Shown in pieces: positions 53,214 to 61,976 of a stretch of DNA of 64,000 nucleotides. How positions within the stretch are numbered: position 1 is the stretch's first letter; every line of letters begins with the position of its first letter. The position numbers were made by a program, and so were the translations under genes. The stretch is from Nocardioides daedukensis (GTDB lineage Bacteria > Actinomycetota > Actinomycetes > Propionibacteriales > Nocardioidaceae), in NCBI RefSeq assembly GCF_013408415.1, contig NZ_JACCAA010000001.1:2666001-2730000 (forward strand), written 5' to 3'. The notes under the pieces were generated by a model. It was given only the letters and a program-made list of their open reading frames with translations, made no database searches and was not told the origin of the DNA.

Positions 53214-54206
53214 ATGAGTGGCTCCACCCGCAGCGCCAAGCAGCGTGCCGCACGCCTGCTCCCGGCCTTCCTCGTCGACGCCCTGGACCGGCTGGTCTTC
53301 CGCCTGCGCCGCCGCCGGATCCGTGCGGTCCGTTGGTTCTTCGCCCTGTTCGGTTACAACATCGTCAAGAAGGACGACTACTACTCCACGCTGCCGGTGC
53401 TCGAGGAGATCGAGAAGACCCGCGAGCGCTGGGACCGGCCCAGCCCGCTGAGCGGCCTGGACATCGACGTACCCGCGATGAAGAAGCGCCTTGGCGCGCT
53501 GGCCGACAAGTGGGAGAGCGAGTTCCGCTCCTCGACCGGCGACTACCTGGCCAACACCGGCAAGGGGTTCGGCCCGGGCTATCCGGAGTTCGACGCCCGC
53601 ACGCTCTACTACTTCCTTCGTGAGCACAAGCCGAAGCGCTATCTCGAGGTCGGCTCGGGGCTCTCCACCTTCTATGCCTCGCTGGCCGGCGCCCAGAACG
53701 CCACCGCCGGCTCACCGCTGGCGATCACCTGCATCGAGCCCTATCCGTTCGACGCGCTGCGCACCCTGGACGACTTCACCCTGGTCGAGGGCTTCGTCCA
53801 GGACATCCCGCTCTCCCGCTTCGAGGAGCTCGAGGCCGGGGACGTGCTGTTCATCGACTCCTCGCACGCGCTGAAGATCGACTCCGACGTCGCCTACCTC
53901 TTCCTCGAGGTGCTGCCGAAGGTGAAGCCCGGCGTCTTCGTCCACATCCACGACGTGCACTTCCCGTGGAACGGCCCGTTCCCCGCCGACACCTGGCTGT
54001 TCGGCGAGCGGTGGCCGGTCTATTGGAACGAGGCGATGGTCGTGCAGACCTTCCTGGCGTTCAACGACTCCTTCGAGATCCTGCTCTCGACCCCCTTGGT
54101 CCGCCACCACGACGAAGCGTTCCTGAGCGGCCGCTTCCCGACGTACACGCCCCTGGCCAAGGACCCCAACCCACCCTCATCACTCTGGTTGCAGCGCATA
54201 CGCTGA
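53214..54206 (+). CDS. Class I SAM-dependent methyltransferase (family 24-like)
   Basis: This 330-residue protein has motif I RYLEVGSGLSTFYASLA near residue 141, the acidic ITCIEPYPFD near 168 and DVLFIDSSHALKIDSDV near 207, followed by FVHIHDVHFPW. That is the Methyltransf_24 pattern seen in cephalosporin and sugar methylases. I use ATG 53214; a TTG lies one codon upstream. GAGGACATC precedes it. Confidence 0.85.
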   Translation: MSGSTRSAKQRAARLLPAFLVDALDRLVFRLRRRRIRAVRWFFALFGYNIVKKDDYYSTLPVLEEIEKTRERWDRPSPLSGLDIDVPAMKKRLGALADKWESEFRSSTGDYLANTGKGFGPGYPEFDARTLYYFLREHKPKRYLEVGSGLSTFYASLAGAQNATAGSPLAITCIEPYPFDALRTLDDFTLVEGFVQDIPLSRFEELEAGDVLFIDSSHALKIDSDVAYLFLEVLPKVKPGVFVHIHDVHFPWNGPFPADTWLFGERWPVYWNEAMVVQTFLAFNDSFEILLSTPLVRHHDEAFLSGRFPTYTPLAKDPNPPSSLWLQRIR

Positions 54207-54282
54207 TTTCGCAGAAAGCCTGAATCGGGCGTCGCCGCGGATCTAGACTCCGGCAACGCTCCCTCCCGGACGGATCATCGTC

Positions 54283-55173
54283 ATGCCCGAAGTTCTCCAC
54301 TGCCCCGCGTGCCGCTCGCGCCGGATCCGACGCCTGCCCATCTCCCGGGTCACCGGCCGGTCCACGGTCAGCTGCCGGGTGTGCGGGATGTGCGCGCACG
54401 GGGAGTATGACGACGCACCGCCCGAGGTGATGACCGAGGACGCGCTCACCCAGGAGCTGTATGCGGCCTATGTCGCGGCCAAGCGCGACGGCGGGCGCCC
54501 GGAGATCTGGCGCCAGACCCTGACCGACTGCGCATCAAAGCTGGGGCAGGGACCGGTCAAGGTCTTCGACGTGGGTGCCGGCGATGGGGGATTCCTGCAG
54601 ATCGCGCGCGACGAGTTCGGCTTCGAGGTGTTCGGCAACGAGACCGCGGCCGCCGCGGTGGCGATGGCCGCCGAGCGGCACGACGTCGAGCTCGAGCTCG
54701 GCGACCTCGGCGAGCTGGGGCACCGCGACGAGTTCGACCTGGTCACGATGTGGTGCGTGCTGGCCCATGTGCCCAACGGCGACAACCTGCTCAAGGACAC
54801 CTTCGCGATGCTCCGCCCGGGTGGCCTGCTGACGCTGCAGACCCCGAACCGGACGGCCGTCGACCGGGCCGCGCTGGAGATGGCGCGGGTCACCCGCGGC
54901 CGGGTGGTCAAGCTGTCCGACCGCCGGCTGCCGGTGCACCACACGATCCTGCACACGCCCGAGAGCATCGAGCTGCAGCTGGTTCGGCTCGGTTTCACCG
55001 ACGTCACGGTGAAGGCCCAGGCGCGCTACAGCCTCTCCTCCGAGCTCTACCTGCACTTCATGGGACTGCGCGGTGGCGCGCTGAAGGTGGGCAGCCGGGT
55101 GATGGACCGGATGGTGGCCAGTGGTCTCGCGCCGCGGATCGTGCTGGATGTGACCGCGCGCAAGCCCGGCTGA
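54283..55173 (+). CDS. Zinc-ribbon SAM-dependent methyltransferase
   Basis: The 296-residue protein combines an N-terminal zinc ribbon (CPACRSRRIRR near residue 7 and CRVCGMC near 31) with a methyltransferase domain (VFDVGAGDGGFLQIARDEFG near 94, MWCVLAHVPNGDNLL near 157, LRPGGLLTLQTPN). The zinc-ribbon plus methyltransferase layout occurs in sugar C-methyltransferases and related enzymes. It converges on gmd. Confidence 0.84.
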   Translation: MPEVLHCPACRSRRIRRLPISRVTGRSTVSCRVCGMCAHGEYDDAPPEVMTEDALTQELYAAYVAAKRDGGRPEIWRQTLTDCASKLGQGPVKVFDVGAGDGGFLQIARDEFGFEVFGNETAAAAVAMAAERHDVELELGDLGELGHRDEFDLVTMWCVLAHVPNGDNLLKDTFAMLRPGGLLTLQTPNRTAVDRAALEMARVTRGRVVKLSDRRLPVHHTILHTPESIELQLVRLGFTDVTVKAQARYSLSSELYLHFMGLRGGALKVGSRVMDRMVASGLAPRIVLDVTARKPG

Positions 55174-55196
55174 GGGGCCCAGCGATGGGGCGGTGC

Positions 55197-56174
55197 TCAG
55201 CCCTTGTTGAGCAGCCGGGCCAGGTCCTCGCGGTCGGCGTCAACCATCACCCGGGCCAGGTCCAGCGCGGTGGTCTGCGCCTTCCAGCCCAGCTTCTCGT
55301 GCGCCTTGGACGAGTCGCCGATCAGCGCGTCGACCTCGGAGGGACGCTCGAAGGACTCGTTGTAGCGCACGTACTTCTCCCAGTCGAGGTCCGCGTGCGC
55401 GAACGCCGCCTCGCAGAAGTCGCGCACGGTGTGCCCGACGCCGGTGGCGAGGACATAGTCGTCGGGCTCGTCGGCCTGCAGCATCCGCCACATGCCCTCG
55501 ACGTACTCCGGAGCGAAGCCCCAGTCACGGATCGCGGTGAGGTTGCCGAGCTCGACGTGGTCCCAGATCCCCTCCTCGATCGCGGCGACGGCCTTGGTGA
55601 TCTTGCGGGTCACGAAGTTCTCGCCGCGCCGCGGGGACTCGTGGTTGAACAGGATCCCGGAGACCGCGAACAGCCCGTAGGCCTCGCGATAGTTCACTGT
55701 CGTCCAGTGCGCCTGGAGCTTGGAGGCGCCGTACGGCGAACGCGGGTGGAACTTGGAGTCCTCGTTCTGCGGCGGCGGTGTGGAGCCGAACATCTCGGAG
55801 GTGGAGGCCTGGTAGAAGCGGCAGTCGATGCCGGCCGCGCGGATCGCGGAGAGCAGGTGCAGCGTGCCGATCGCGTTAGTAGACGTGGTGTAGTCGGGCA
55901 TCTCGAAGGACACCTTCACGTGGCTCATCGCACCCAGGTTGTAGACCTCGTGCGGCTCGATCTCCCGGACCAGGTTGACCAGCGCCACGCCGTCGGTGAG
56001 GTCGCCGTAGTGCAGGGTCAGGTTCGGGTTGTTGTTGAGGTGGTCGATCCGGGTGCGCGTCATCGCGGAGGATCGACGCACCAGCCCGTGGACGTCGTAC
56101 CCCTTCCCGAGCAGCAACTCTGCGAGGTAGGAACCGTCCTGGCCAGTGATGCCGGTGATGAACGCGCGCTTCAT
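55197..56174 (-). CDS. gmd: GDP-mannose 4,6-dehydratase
   Basis: This 325-residue enzyme makes GDP-4-keto-6-deoxymannose, precursor of GDP-fucose, rhamnose and perosamine. The NADP motif is [19 protein letters not shown] near residue 6, and the catalytic YGASK motif is in [12 protein letters not shown] near 150. Family-specific [15 protein letters not shown] is near 180. I start at ATG 56174; the open frame beyond it overlaps the divergent methyltransferase gene. No fucose synthase neighbour is present, so the final sugar is unclear. Confidence 0.94.
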   Translation of the reverse strand: MKRAFITGITGQDGSYLAELLLGKGYDVHGLVRRSSAMTRTRIDHLNNNPNLTLHYGDLTDGVALVNLVREIEPHEVYNLGAMSHVKVSFEMPDYTTSTNAIGTLHLLSAIRAAGIDCRFYQASTSEMFGSTPPPQNEDSKFHPRSPYGASKLQAHWTTVNYREAYGLFAVSGILFNHESPRRGENFVTRKITKAVAAIEEGIWDHVELGNLTAIRDWGFAPEYVEGMWRMLQADEPDDYVLATGVGHTVRDFCEAAFAHADLDWEKYVRYNESFERPSEVDALIGDSSKAHEKLGWKAQTTALDLARVMVDADREDLARLLNKG

Positions 56175-56238
56175 TGCGCCAACACTAGTGGCCGGCGGAA
56201 CCGCGCGGTACGGTGCATGCCGATCACACGGAGGCAAG

Positions 56239-57114
56239 ATGAAGTGCGACTGCTGCAGTGACGAGGCATGGCGACCACTCTTCGCCGAGAACGGGATCCG
56301 TCTCGGCACGTGCGCGACGTGCGACCTGCATTCCATCGAGGACATCCCTCAGGGCCAGGCCCGGATGACCGAGATGGAGGAGGGGCACTACGCCGGCTCG
56401 CGCGAGATCCTCGACGCCACCCGACAGATCGAGGCGGAGAAGATCCTCGAGCAGCGCTTCCAGAAGTACGTCGACCTCGCGAGCGGCACCACGCCGACTG
56501 GGAAGTGGCTCGACATCGGCTGCGGTGGCGGGCTGCTGGTCGAGCTCGCCCAGCGCGCGGGCTATCAGGGTGAGGCGATCGAGCTGAACGCCGATCGTCG
56601 CAAGATCGCCGAGAAGGTCACCGGCGCCGTCGTCCACGGCGTACCCGTCGAGGACTGTGCCTTCGCCGACGACTCCTTCGACGTGATCAGCCTGATCAAT
56701 GTGTTCTCGCACCTGACCGCCCCCGGCTCGACGATCGCGGAACTGCTGCGGATCCTGCGCCCCGGCGGCGTGATCGTGATGGCCACCGGCGAGATCACCG
56801 CCGGCGCCCAGCGCAACCACATGTTCAACTGGAACCTCGGCGACCACTTGCACTTCCTCGGCGACCGGACGATGACCGCCTATGCCTCGCGGCTCGGCTT
56901 CGAGGTCGTGCACCACGAGCGGCACTGGCTGCCCGATGAGATGTTCAGCCGCGAGTGGCTCACGGTGAAGGGTCGATCGCCGGTGAAGAACGCGATCAAG
57001 ACCGCCGTGCGGGTCACTCCGGGTGGCCTGGCGCTGATGCGTGCGGTGATGCTGCGCAAGCAGGCGAGTTCGACTGCGCATGCGTCGATCTTTCTGTTGC
57101 AGGCTTCTGACTGA
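56239..57114 (+). CDS. Zinc-ribbon SAM-dependent methyltransferase (second)
   Basis: The 291-residue protein has a short cysteine-rich head (CDCCSDEA and CATCDLH in the first 30 residues), then a class I methyltransferase domain with [20 protein letters not shown] near 96 and [13 protein letters not shown] near 150. CGGAGG lies just before ATG 56239. Its stop codon (57112-57114) lies inside the first unit of the 30/31-bp repeat array. Confidence 0.85.
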   Translation: MKCDCCSDEAWRPLFAENGIRLGTCATCDLHSIEDIPQGQARMTEMEEGHYAGSREILDATRQIEAEKILEQRFQKYVDLASGTTPTGKWLDIGCGGGLLVELAQRAGYQGEAIELNADRRKIAEKVTGAVVHGVPVEDCAFADDSFDVISLINVFSHLTAPGSTIAELLRILRPGGVIVMATGEITAGAQRNHMFNWNLGDHLHFLGDRTMTAYASRLGFEVVHHERHWLPDEMFSREWLTVKGRSPVKNAIKTAVRVTPGGLALMRAVMLRKQASSTAHASIFLLQASD

Positions 57115-57284
57115 TGGGTTGGGGGTGCGGCTGACGCCTAACTGATGGCTTGGCGGGTGCGCTGGGCCTAACTGATGGGTTAGGGGTGCGCCCGGCGCCT
57201 AACTGATGGCTTGGGCGAACGACCGTCTGTAACTGATGGGTTGGGCGCCTGAAGGGGCCGATCTAGGCGACGAACCCATCAGTT
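57110..57284. repeat. 30/31-bp repeat array, left of the second Vsr-like gene
   Basis: The core ACTGATGGNTT occurs at 57110, 57141, 57171, 57202 and 57232, with spacings of 31, 30, 31 and 30 bases. A sixth, inverted core lies at 57273-57284 inside the end of the neighbouring gene. The sequence between cores is similar but more variable. The array fills the convergent gap. Confidence 0.87.
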
Positions 57285-58243
57285 TGTACGTCCGAAGAGC
57301 GCCGACCCGGCCCCAGGGCCCGCATTCGGAACTCTTGGGTTCCAGCGGGCGTGAACAACGAATGTCGGATGAGCTCATGCCACACGCGGATCCGTCCTGG
57401 TTCGTGCGTGCGACCGATGGTCAGGTCGGCGTCCCGGATGATCTCGTTCGGGGTCGCCATCACCTCATAGGCGGTGTAACCCCGCCGCTCCCACTCCGCA
57501 GAATTGACCAGCCTCCGAGCTCGCCGAAGGTCCTTGCGTTGTTGAGGCACCTCCAAGTGATGGCCGCCGTCGTACTCATGGATGGTGTTCGTCCCCGTGA
57601 GCAGGAGGTCGCCTCGGGCGATGAAGGTCCCTTCGTCATCCCAGATCTCGTACTGGGGCTCGGTCCTGATCCCGCTGGACTCATGGAGCACCCGGAGCAG
57701 CACCTCCCAGATCGACTCGGCCCTGCCATCAACCCAGCCCAAGGCCCGGCGCAGAGTCGGGGCACCGCGCCGGCGCATCCGCGAGATCTGGTCCAGGTCC
57801 GTGACAGTGATGTCCCCGGCGTGGACTGCGCACTCGATCACGGTCACTGCGTCGAGCAGATTGAGCACTCGACAGCACGCCAGGATCGTCTCGGACACCG
57901 TGGCGACGCGGAGGCCGAGGAGTTCCTCGGCGCCGGCATCCGTGCGCGGGCGGCTCACCTTCAGGCCCGGTCTGACCGCGTTGTTGCCGCATTCCTGCGA
58001 AGTGACGAAGACGGGTACGTCGTCCGGTAGTGGCGGGAGCCACCAGCCTCGGATCTCGGCTGAGGTCAGTCCGGTGAGCATGGCATCGGGACGCAGTACG
58101 CCGAGCCATCCGCGTAGCTCGGTGATCCGCTCGGCCTCGGGGTCGAGGTCTTCGAGGCGATGGACACCCCGGGTCACGGGCAACCATGCCTGCCCGGGAC
58201 TGCGGCCAAAATGAAGTCCAGTCGTTTCCATCGTCCAGAGCAT
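57263..58243 (-). CDS. AbiEi-like protein with C-terminal Vsr-like (DUF559) nuclease domain (second)
   Basis: The 326-residue paralogue of the gene at 38891-39964 has an AbiEi-like region (LTGLTSAEIRGWWLPPLP near residue 56, GLRVATVSETILACC near 110) and a C-terminal Vsr-like domain. Likely catalytic acids are the Glu of ESIWEVLLRVLHESS, the Asp of IARGDLLLTG and the Glu of HEYDGGHH. Its final codons (TDGFVA) are formed by a copy of the flanking repeat. Starts at ATG 58243 or 58231 are both plausible; upstream frame runs through repeat sequence. Repeat arrays lie on both sides. Function is unknown. Confidence 0.75.
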   Translation of the reverse strand: MLWTMETTGLHFGRSPGQAWLPVTRGVHRLEDLDPEAERITELRGWLGVLRPDAMLTGLTSAEIRGWWLPPLPDDVPVFVTSQECGNNAVRPGLKVSRPRTDAGAEELLGLRVATVSETILACCRVLNLLDAVTVIECAVHAGDITVTDLDQISRMRRRGAPTLRRALGWVDGRAESIWEVLLRVLHESSGIRTEPQYEIWDDEGTFIARGDLLLTGTNTIHEYDGGHHLEVPQQRKDLRRARRLVNSAEWERRGYTAYEVMATPNEIIRDADLTIGRTHEPGRIRVWHELIRHSLFTPAGTQEFRMRALGPGRRSSDVQTDGFVA

Positions 58244-58343
58244 GCGGGCACTCGCGCGTGTTCGCGGGCCGCGCGGGCGCAGCTGTGGAGGAGCGAGTGC
58301 GGGTGGCGCCCTGTGGATGACAACTGGCCCGGGCACATCTCCC

Positions 58344-58560
58344 AACTGATGGGTTGGGCGTGCTCGCTTACCGAAACTGATGGGTTCGGGGAGCGGCCTT
58401 GAGCAACTGATGCTTTGGGAGCCGAATCGGCTGGTTTTGGAGGCCCAACCCATCAGTTGGGCGAGCCGCCAGGCCCAACCCATCAGTTAGGCGAGATGCC
58501 GACCCCAACCCATCAGTTAGGCGAGCCGCCGGCCCCAACCCATCAGTTAGGCGAGCCGCC
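58344..58560. repeat. 30/31-bp repeat array, right of the second Vsr-like gene
   Basis: Three forward cores (AACTGATG at 58344, 58375 and 58405) are followed by four inverted cores (AACCCATCAGTT at 58447, 58477, 58507 and 58537) exactly 30 bases apart. The four inverted units are nearly identical over their full 30 bases (CCCAACCCATCAGTTAGGCG plus GAGCCGCC). The last unit contains the stop codon of the adjacent glycosyltransferase gene. Confidence 0.9.
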
Positions 58561-59605
58561 GCTCGAGCTCCTCGTGCAGGTTGACCGCCCAGATCTCAGG
58601 GGTCAACCGCGAGCCGAGCGCTTGCGAGCCGCGCGACATCGACTCGAGCCGGGCGGGGGAGGCCGAGGACATCCGCACCATCGCGGTGACCAGCTCCGAG
58701 CGGGAACCCGCCTCGACGGTCCAGCCGTTGAAGCCGTCCTGGAGGAGGTGGGGGACAGCGCCGACGCCGTCGGAGCAGATCACCGGGAGGCCGGCGACGG
58801 CTGCTTCGTGCACGACCACGCCGTACCACTCGATGTGCGAGGGGAGGATCAGGCAGGAGACCTCCTGCATCCGTTCGGCGAGCGCCTCGGGCTGCATGAA
58901 TCCCTCGAGTCGCACACCCTCGATGCCCGCGAAGTCCGCGGCCAGGGGACCGCCGCCGACGATGTCCAGGTCCCACGGCGAGGAGACCGCCGAGCGATAC
59001 TCCGCATAGGCCTCGGCCAGCAGCGTCGGGGCCTTGTGCCAGATCAGTCGCCCGGTGAACAGGAACCGCGCACGCGAGGCCAGCTCCGAGCCCGAGCGAG
59101 GACCCCGGGAGAAGAGCGAGACATCGGCCGAGTTCGCCCCCCGAATCACCTGGCGACCACGGAACCCGATCCGTCGCGCGAACTCCTCCGATCGCTCACC
59201 GGGCACCCAGACCGCGTCGAAGAGCGGGGTGACATAGGCATGACGCGCGACCAGGCCGGCGTACTGCTTCGCGGTCCCGTGCCAGAAGTTCGAGGAGAAC
59301 ATCACCCGCAGCGCCCGGCCACGGAAGTGCTTCATCACCGCGCGATAGCCGGCGCCGTCCCACGACCACATGATCACCACGTCCGGGTTGAACGCCTCGA
59401 TCTGCGGCACTAGTTCGGCGGCGGACGGCATCTCGGGCGACCAGACGATCCGGGTCACCTCGCGGGAGAACTTCGTCTTGTCGAAGTCCGCGAACGGCAT
59501 GGTCGGGGGGTGCACGAGCAGTACGTCGTCCCCCAGCGCGGCGAGCTCGCGGAAGCAGACATCCTGATAGGCCGTGAGTCCGGTCATGAGTACGGCGATG
59601 CGCAC
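58547..59605 (-). CDS. Glycosyltransferase family 4
   Basis: This 352-residue GT-B enzyme has the C-terminal donor domain segments ARFLFTGRLIWHKAPTLLAE near residue 183 and EWYGVVVHEAAVAGLPVICS near 265, where the EX7E glutamates lie. The N-terminal half is typical of retaining GT4 enzymes. The start is GTG 59605. Its TAA stop lies in the last unit of the 30-bp repeat array. The sugar it transfers is unknown. Confidence 0.87.
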   Translation of the reverse strand: MRIAVLMTGLTAYQDVCFRELAALGDDVLLVHPPTMPFADFDKTKFSREVTRIVWSPEMPSAAELVPQIEAFNPDVVIMWSWDGAGYRAVMKHFRGRALRVMFSSNFWHGTAKQYAGLVARHAYVTPLFDAVWVPGERSEEFARRIGFRGRQVIRGANSADVSLFSRGPRSGSELASRARFLFTGRLIWHKAPTLLAEAYAEYRSAVSSPWDLDIVGGGPLAADFAGIEGVRLEGFMQPEALAERMQEVSCLILPSHIEWYGVVVHEAAVAGLPVICSDGVGAVPHLLQDGFNGWTVEAGSRSELVTAMVRMSSASPARLESMSRGSQALGSRLTPEIWAVNLHEELERRLA

Positions 59606-59785
59606 GGTTGCCCCATAGGTCTAGGCGGGATCGAGACGGCGCGACAGTAGCAGCCACCCGAGACCCGATCGGTGAAATCAGAACTTGTTCCCAAAACGGA
59701 CGTGACCCTTCAGTAGGTCCCTCGTTGTAGGCATCACAGGTCCGCTGCACCCCAAGGCAGCGGAACAGGAGTTTCGGAGGTTTCA

Positions 59786-60763
59786 GTGGCGCCCGTAGAC
59801 GTTCTCGTAGCAGGTGGTGGCGGATTCATCGGCGGGCACCTTGTCGCCGATCTTCTCTCTCAGGGCCTCAGTGTCCGTTCGGTCGACGTGAAGCCCCAGA
59901 GTGAGTGGTACCAGGTCCACCCCGACGCGCAGAACGCGGTCGCGGACCTCTCCCTGCTCGACAACGCGCTCGAGCACACCGAGGGCGCCCGGCAGGTCTA
60001 CATGCTGGCCGCGGACATGGGCGGCATGGGCTTCATCGAGAACAACAAGGCGCTCTGCATGCTGACCGTGCTGACCAGCACGCACATGCTCGAGGCGGCC
60101 CGCAAGCATGAGGTCGAGCGCTACTTCTACTCCTCCAGCGCCTGCGTCTACGCCGCCGACAAGCAGACCGACACCGACATCACCGCCCTCAAGGAGGCCG
60201 ACGCCTACCCGGCGATGCCCGAGGACGGCTATGGCTGGGAGAAGCTCTTCACCGAGCGGATGTGCCGCCACTTCGAGGAGGACTTCGGTCTGACCACGCG
60301 GGTGGCGCGCTACCACAACGTCTATGGCCCCGAGGGCACCTGGACCGGTGGCCGCGAGAAGGCCCCCGCCGCCGTCTGCCGCAAGATCGCCACCGCCGCG
60401 ATCACCGGCAAGCACGAGCTGGAGATCTGGGGAGACGGCGAGCAGACCCGCTCCTTCATGTACATCGACGACTGCGTCAAGGGATCCCAGATGATCCTGC
60501 ACGGCGACTCGAACGTCCCGGTCAACCTGGGCTCCGACGAACTGGTCAGCATCAATCAGCTGGTCGACATCGTCGAGGACATCGCCGGCATCAAGTGCGA
60601 GCGCAACTACAAGCTCGACGCTCCTCAGGGTGTGCGTGGTCGCAACAGCGACAACACGCAGATCAAGGAGACCTACGGCTGGGCGCCGTCGATCACTCTG
60701 GCCGACGGCCTGGCCAAGACCTATGCGTGGGTCTACGACGAGGTCAAGCGGTCCATCGGCTGA
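59786..60763 (+). CDS. NAD-dependent epimerase (GDP-mannose 3,5-epimerase-like)
   Basis: The 325-residue extended SDR has VLVAGGGGFIGGHLVADLL near residue 6, SSSACVYAADKQ near 116 and the catalytic Tyr-Lys in DGYGWEKLF near 149. The overall order resembles GDP-mannose 3,5-epimerase, which would use the same GDP-mannose pool as gmd. The specific substrate is inferred. CGGAGG precedes GTG 59786. The 180-base gap upstream separates it from the divergent glycosyltransferase and should hold both promoters. Confidence 0.82.
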   Translation: MAPVDVLVAGGGGFIGGHLVADLLSQGLSVRSVDVKPQSEWYQVHPDAQNAVADLSLLDNALEHTEGARQVYMLAADMGGMGFIENNKALCMLTVLTSTHMLEAARKHEVERYFYSSSACVYAADKQTDTDITALKEADAYPAMPEDGYGWEKLFTERMCRHFEEDFGLTTRVARYHNVYGPEGTWTGGREKAPAAVCRKIATAAITGKHELEIWGDGEQTRSFMYIDDCVKGSQMILHGDSNVPVNLGSDELVSINQLVDIVEDIAGIKCERNYKLDAPQGVRGRNSDNTQIKETYGWAPSITLADGLAKTYAWVYDEVKRSIG

Positions 60764-60785
60764 TCGGCCGGAGACCCCAGAGCCA

Positions 60786-61976
60786 GTGAAGATCCTCGTC
60801 CACGACTACAGCGGACATCCCTTTCAGGTTGAGCTGAGCAGGGAGCTGTCCCGTCGTGGGCATGCCGTGACGCACTCGTTCTGCCCGGCCTGGCCCTCGG
60901 GCAAGGGCCACCTGGTCGCCGAGCCGGGCGAGAGGCTGGTCTTCGACCCGGTCGGCCCCAGCGAGTCGATCGACAAGTCCAACTTCGCCAAGCGGCTGCT
61001 GGTCGAGCTGCAGGTCGGCTTCGAGCTGCTCAGGCAGGTACGTCGTACCAAGGTCGACGTCGCGATGCTCTCCAACGCCCAGATCCCCACCCTGGTGGTG
61101 TTCGCGATCGGCATGTTGCTGCTGCGCAAGCCGTGGGTGCTGTGGCACCAGGACGTCTATGCGGTGGCGATCAAGTCGTTCGCCGGTGAGAAGCTCGGCC
61201 GCGGCTTCCGCCTGGTCGCGGCGAGCTTCAACGTTGCCGAGCGGTGGACCTCGCAGCGGGCCGCGGCGATCGTCGCCATCGCCGACGCCATGGTCGCGGT
61301 GCACGCCGAGTGGGGCACGGCCGACAAGGTCACCGTGATTCCCAACTGGGCGCCGATCGACGAGATCGTCCCGGTCGAGCGCAAGAACGACTGGGCCGTT
61401 GAGAACGAGCTCGATGACACCCTCACCCTGCTCTATGCGGGCACCCTCGGCCTCAAGCACAACCCGGCGCTGCTGGTGGAGCTGGCTGAAGCGGTCCGTG
61501 ACAACGGTCGCGAGGCCCGCCTGGTCGTGGTCAACACCGGGCCCGCCGAGCAGGTGCTCCGCGAGGAGGCCGCGCGCCGCGACGTACCGCTGACCCTGCT
61601 GACGTTCCAGCCCTATGACCGGCTGCCCGAGGTGCTCGGCGCCGGCGACGTGCTGGTGGTGCTGCTCGAGCAGGACGCGGGAGCCTTCTCGGTGCCGTCC
61701 AAGACGCTCTCCTACTTGTGCGCCGGGCGCCCCGTCGTCGGGTTGATGCCCGCCGAGAACCTGGCCGCCACCCTGATCGAGAAGGTCGGCGGCTGTGTCG
61801 TCTCGCCGTCCTCGGCCTCGATCCCGACCGCGGCCGCCTGGACGGCCGCGGTGCTCGGTGACGACGAGCGCCGTGACGAGCTCGGTCGCGCGTCGCGCCG
61901 GTTGGCGGAGGACGAGTTCGCGTTGGCGGGCATCGCGGATCGCTTCGAGACCATTCTTGAGGGGGTTGTGCGATGA
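60786..61976 (+). CDS. Glycosyltransferase (WcaI/GT4-like)
   Basis: The 396-residue protein starts KILVHDYSGHPFQVELSREL, typical of GT-B acceptor domains, and has TLLYAGTLGLKHNPALLVEL near residue 217 and the donor-site region VPSKTLSYLCAGRPVVGLMP near 303. GTG 60786 lies 22 bases after the epimerase gene. Its stop overlaps the next start by four bases, so the three downstream genes are coupled. Confidence 0.86.
   Translation: MKILVHDYSGHPFQVELSRELSRRGHAVTHSFCPAWPSGKGHLVAEPGERLVFDPVGPSESIDKSNFAKRLLVELQVGFELLRQVRRTKVDVAMLSNAQIPTLVVFAIGMLLLRKPWVLWHQDVYAVAIKSFAGEKLGRGFRLVAASFNVAERWTSQRAAAIVAIADAMVAVHAEWGTADKVTVIPNWAPIDEIVPVERKNDWAVENELDDTLTLLYAGTLGLKHNPALLVELAEAVRDNGREARLVVVNTGPAEQVLREEAARRDVPLTLLTFQPYDRLPEVLGAGDVLVVLLEQDAGAFSVPSKTLSYLCAGRPVVGLMPAENLAATLIEKVGGCVVSPSSASIPTAAAWTAAVLGDDERRDELGRASRRLAEDEFALAGIADRFETILEGVVR

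Noticed and set aside
57110-57284. CRISPR array, because cores repeat about every 30 bases
   Set aside because: The core is only about 11 bases, the sequence between cores is itself related, orientation flips nearby, and no cas gene is present.
58415-59413. Protein with repeated THQLGE motifs on the plus strand
   Set aside because: It is the translation of the 30-bp repeat followed by the antisense of the glycosyltransferase gene; no ribosome site or homology supports it.
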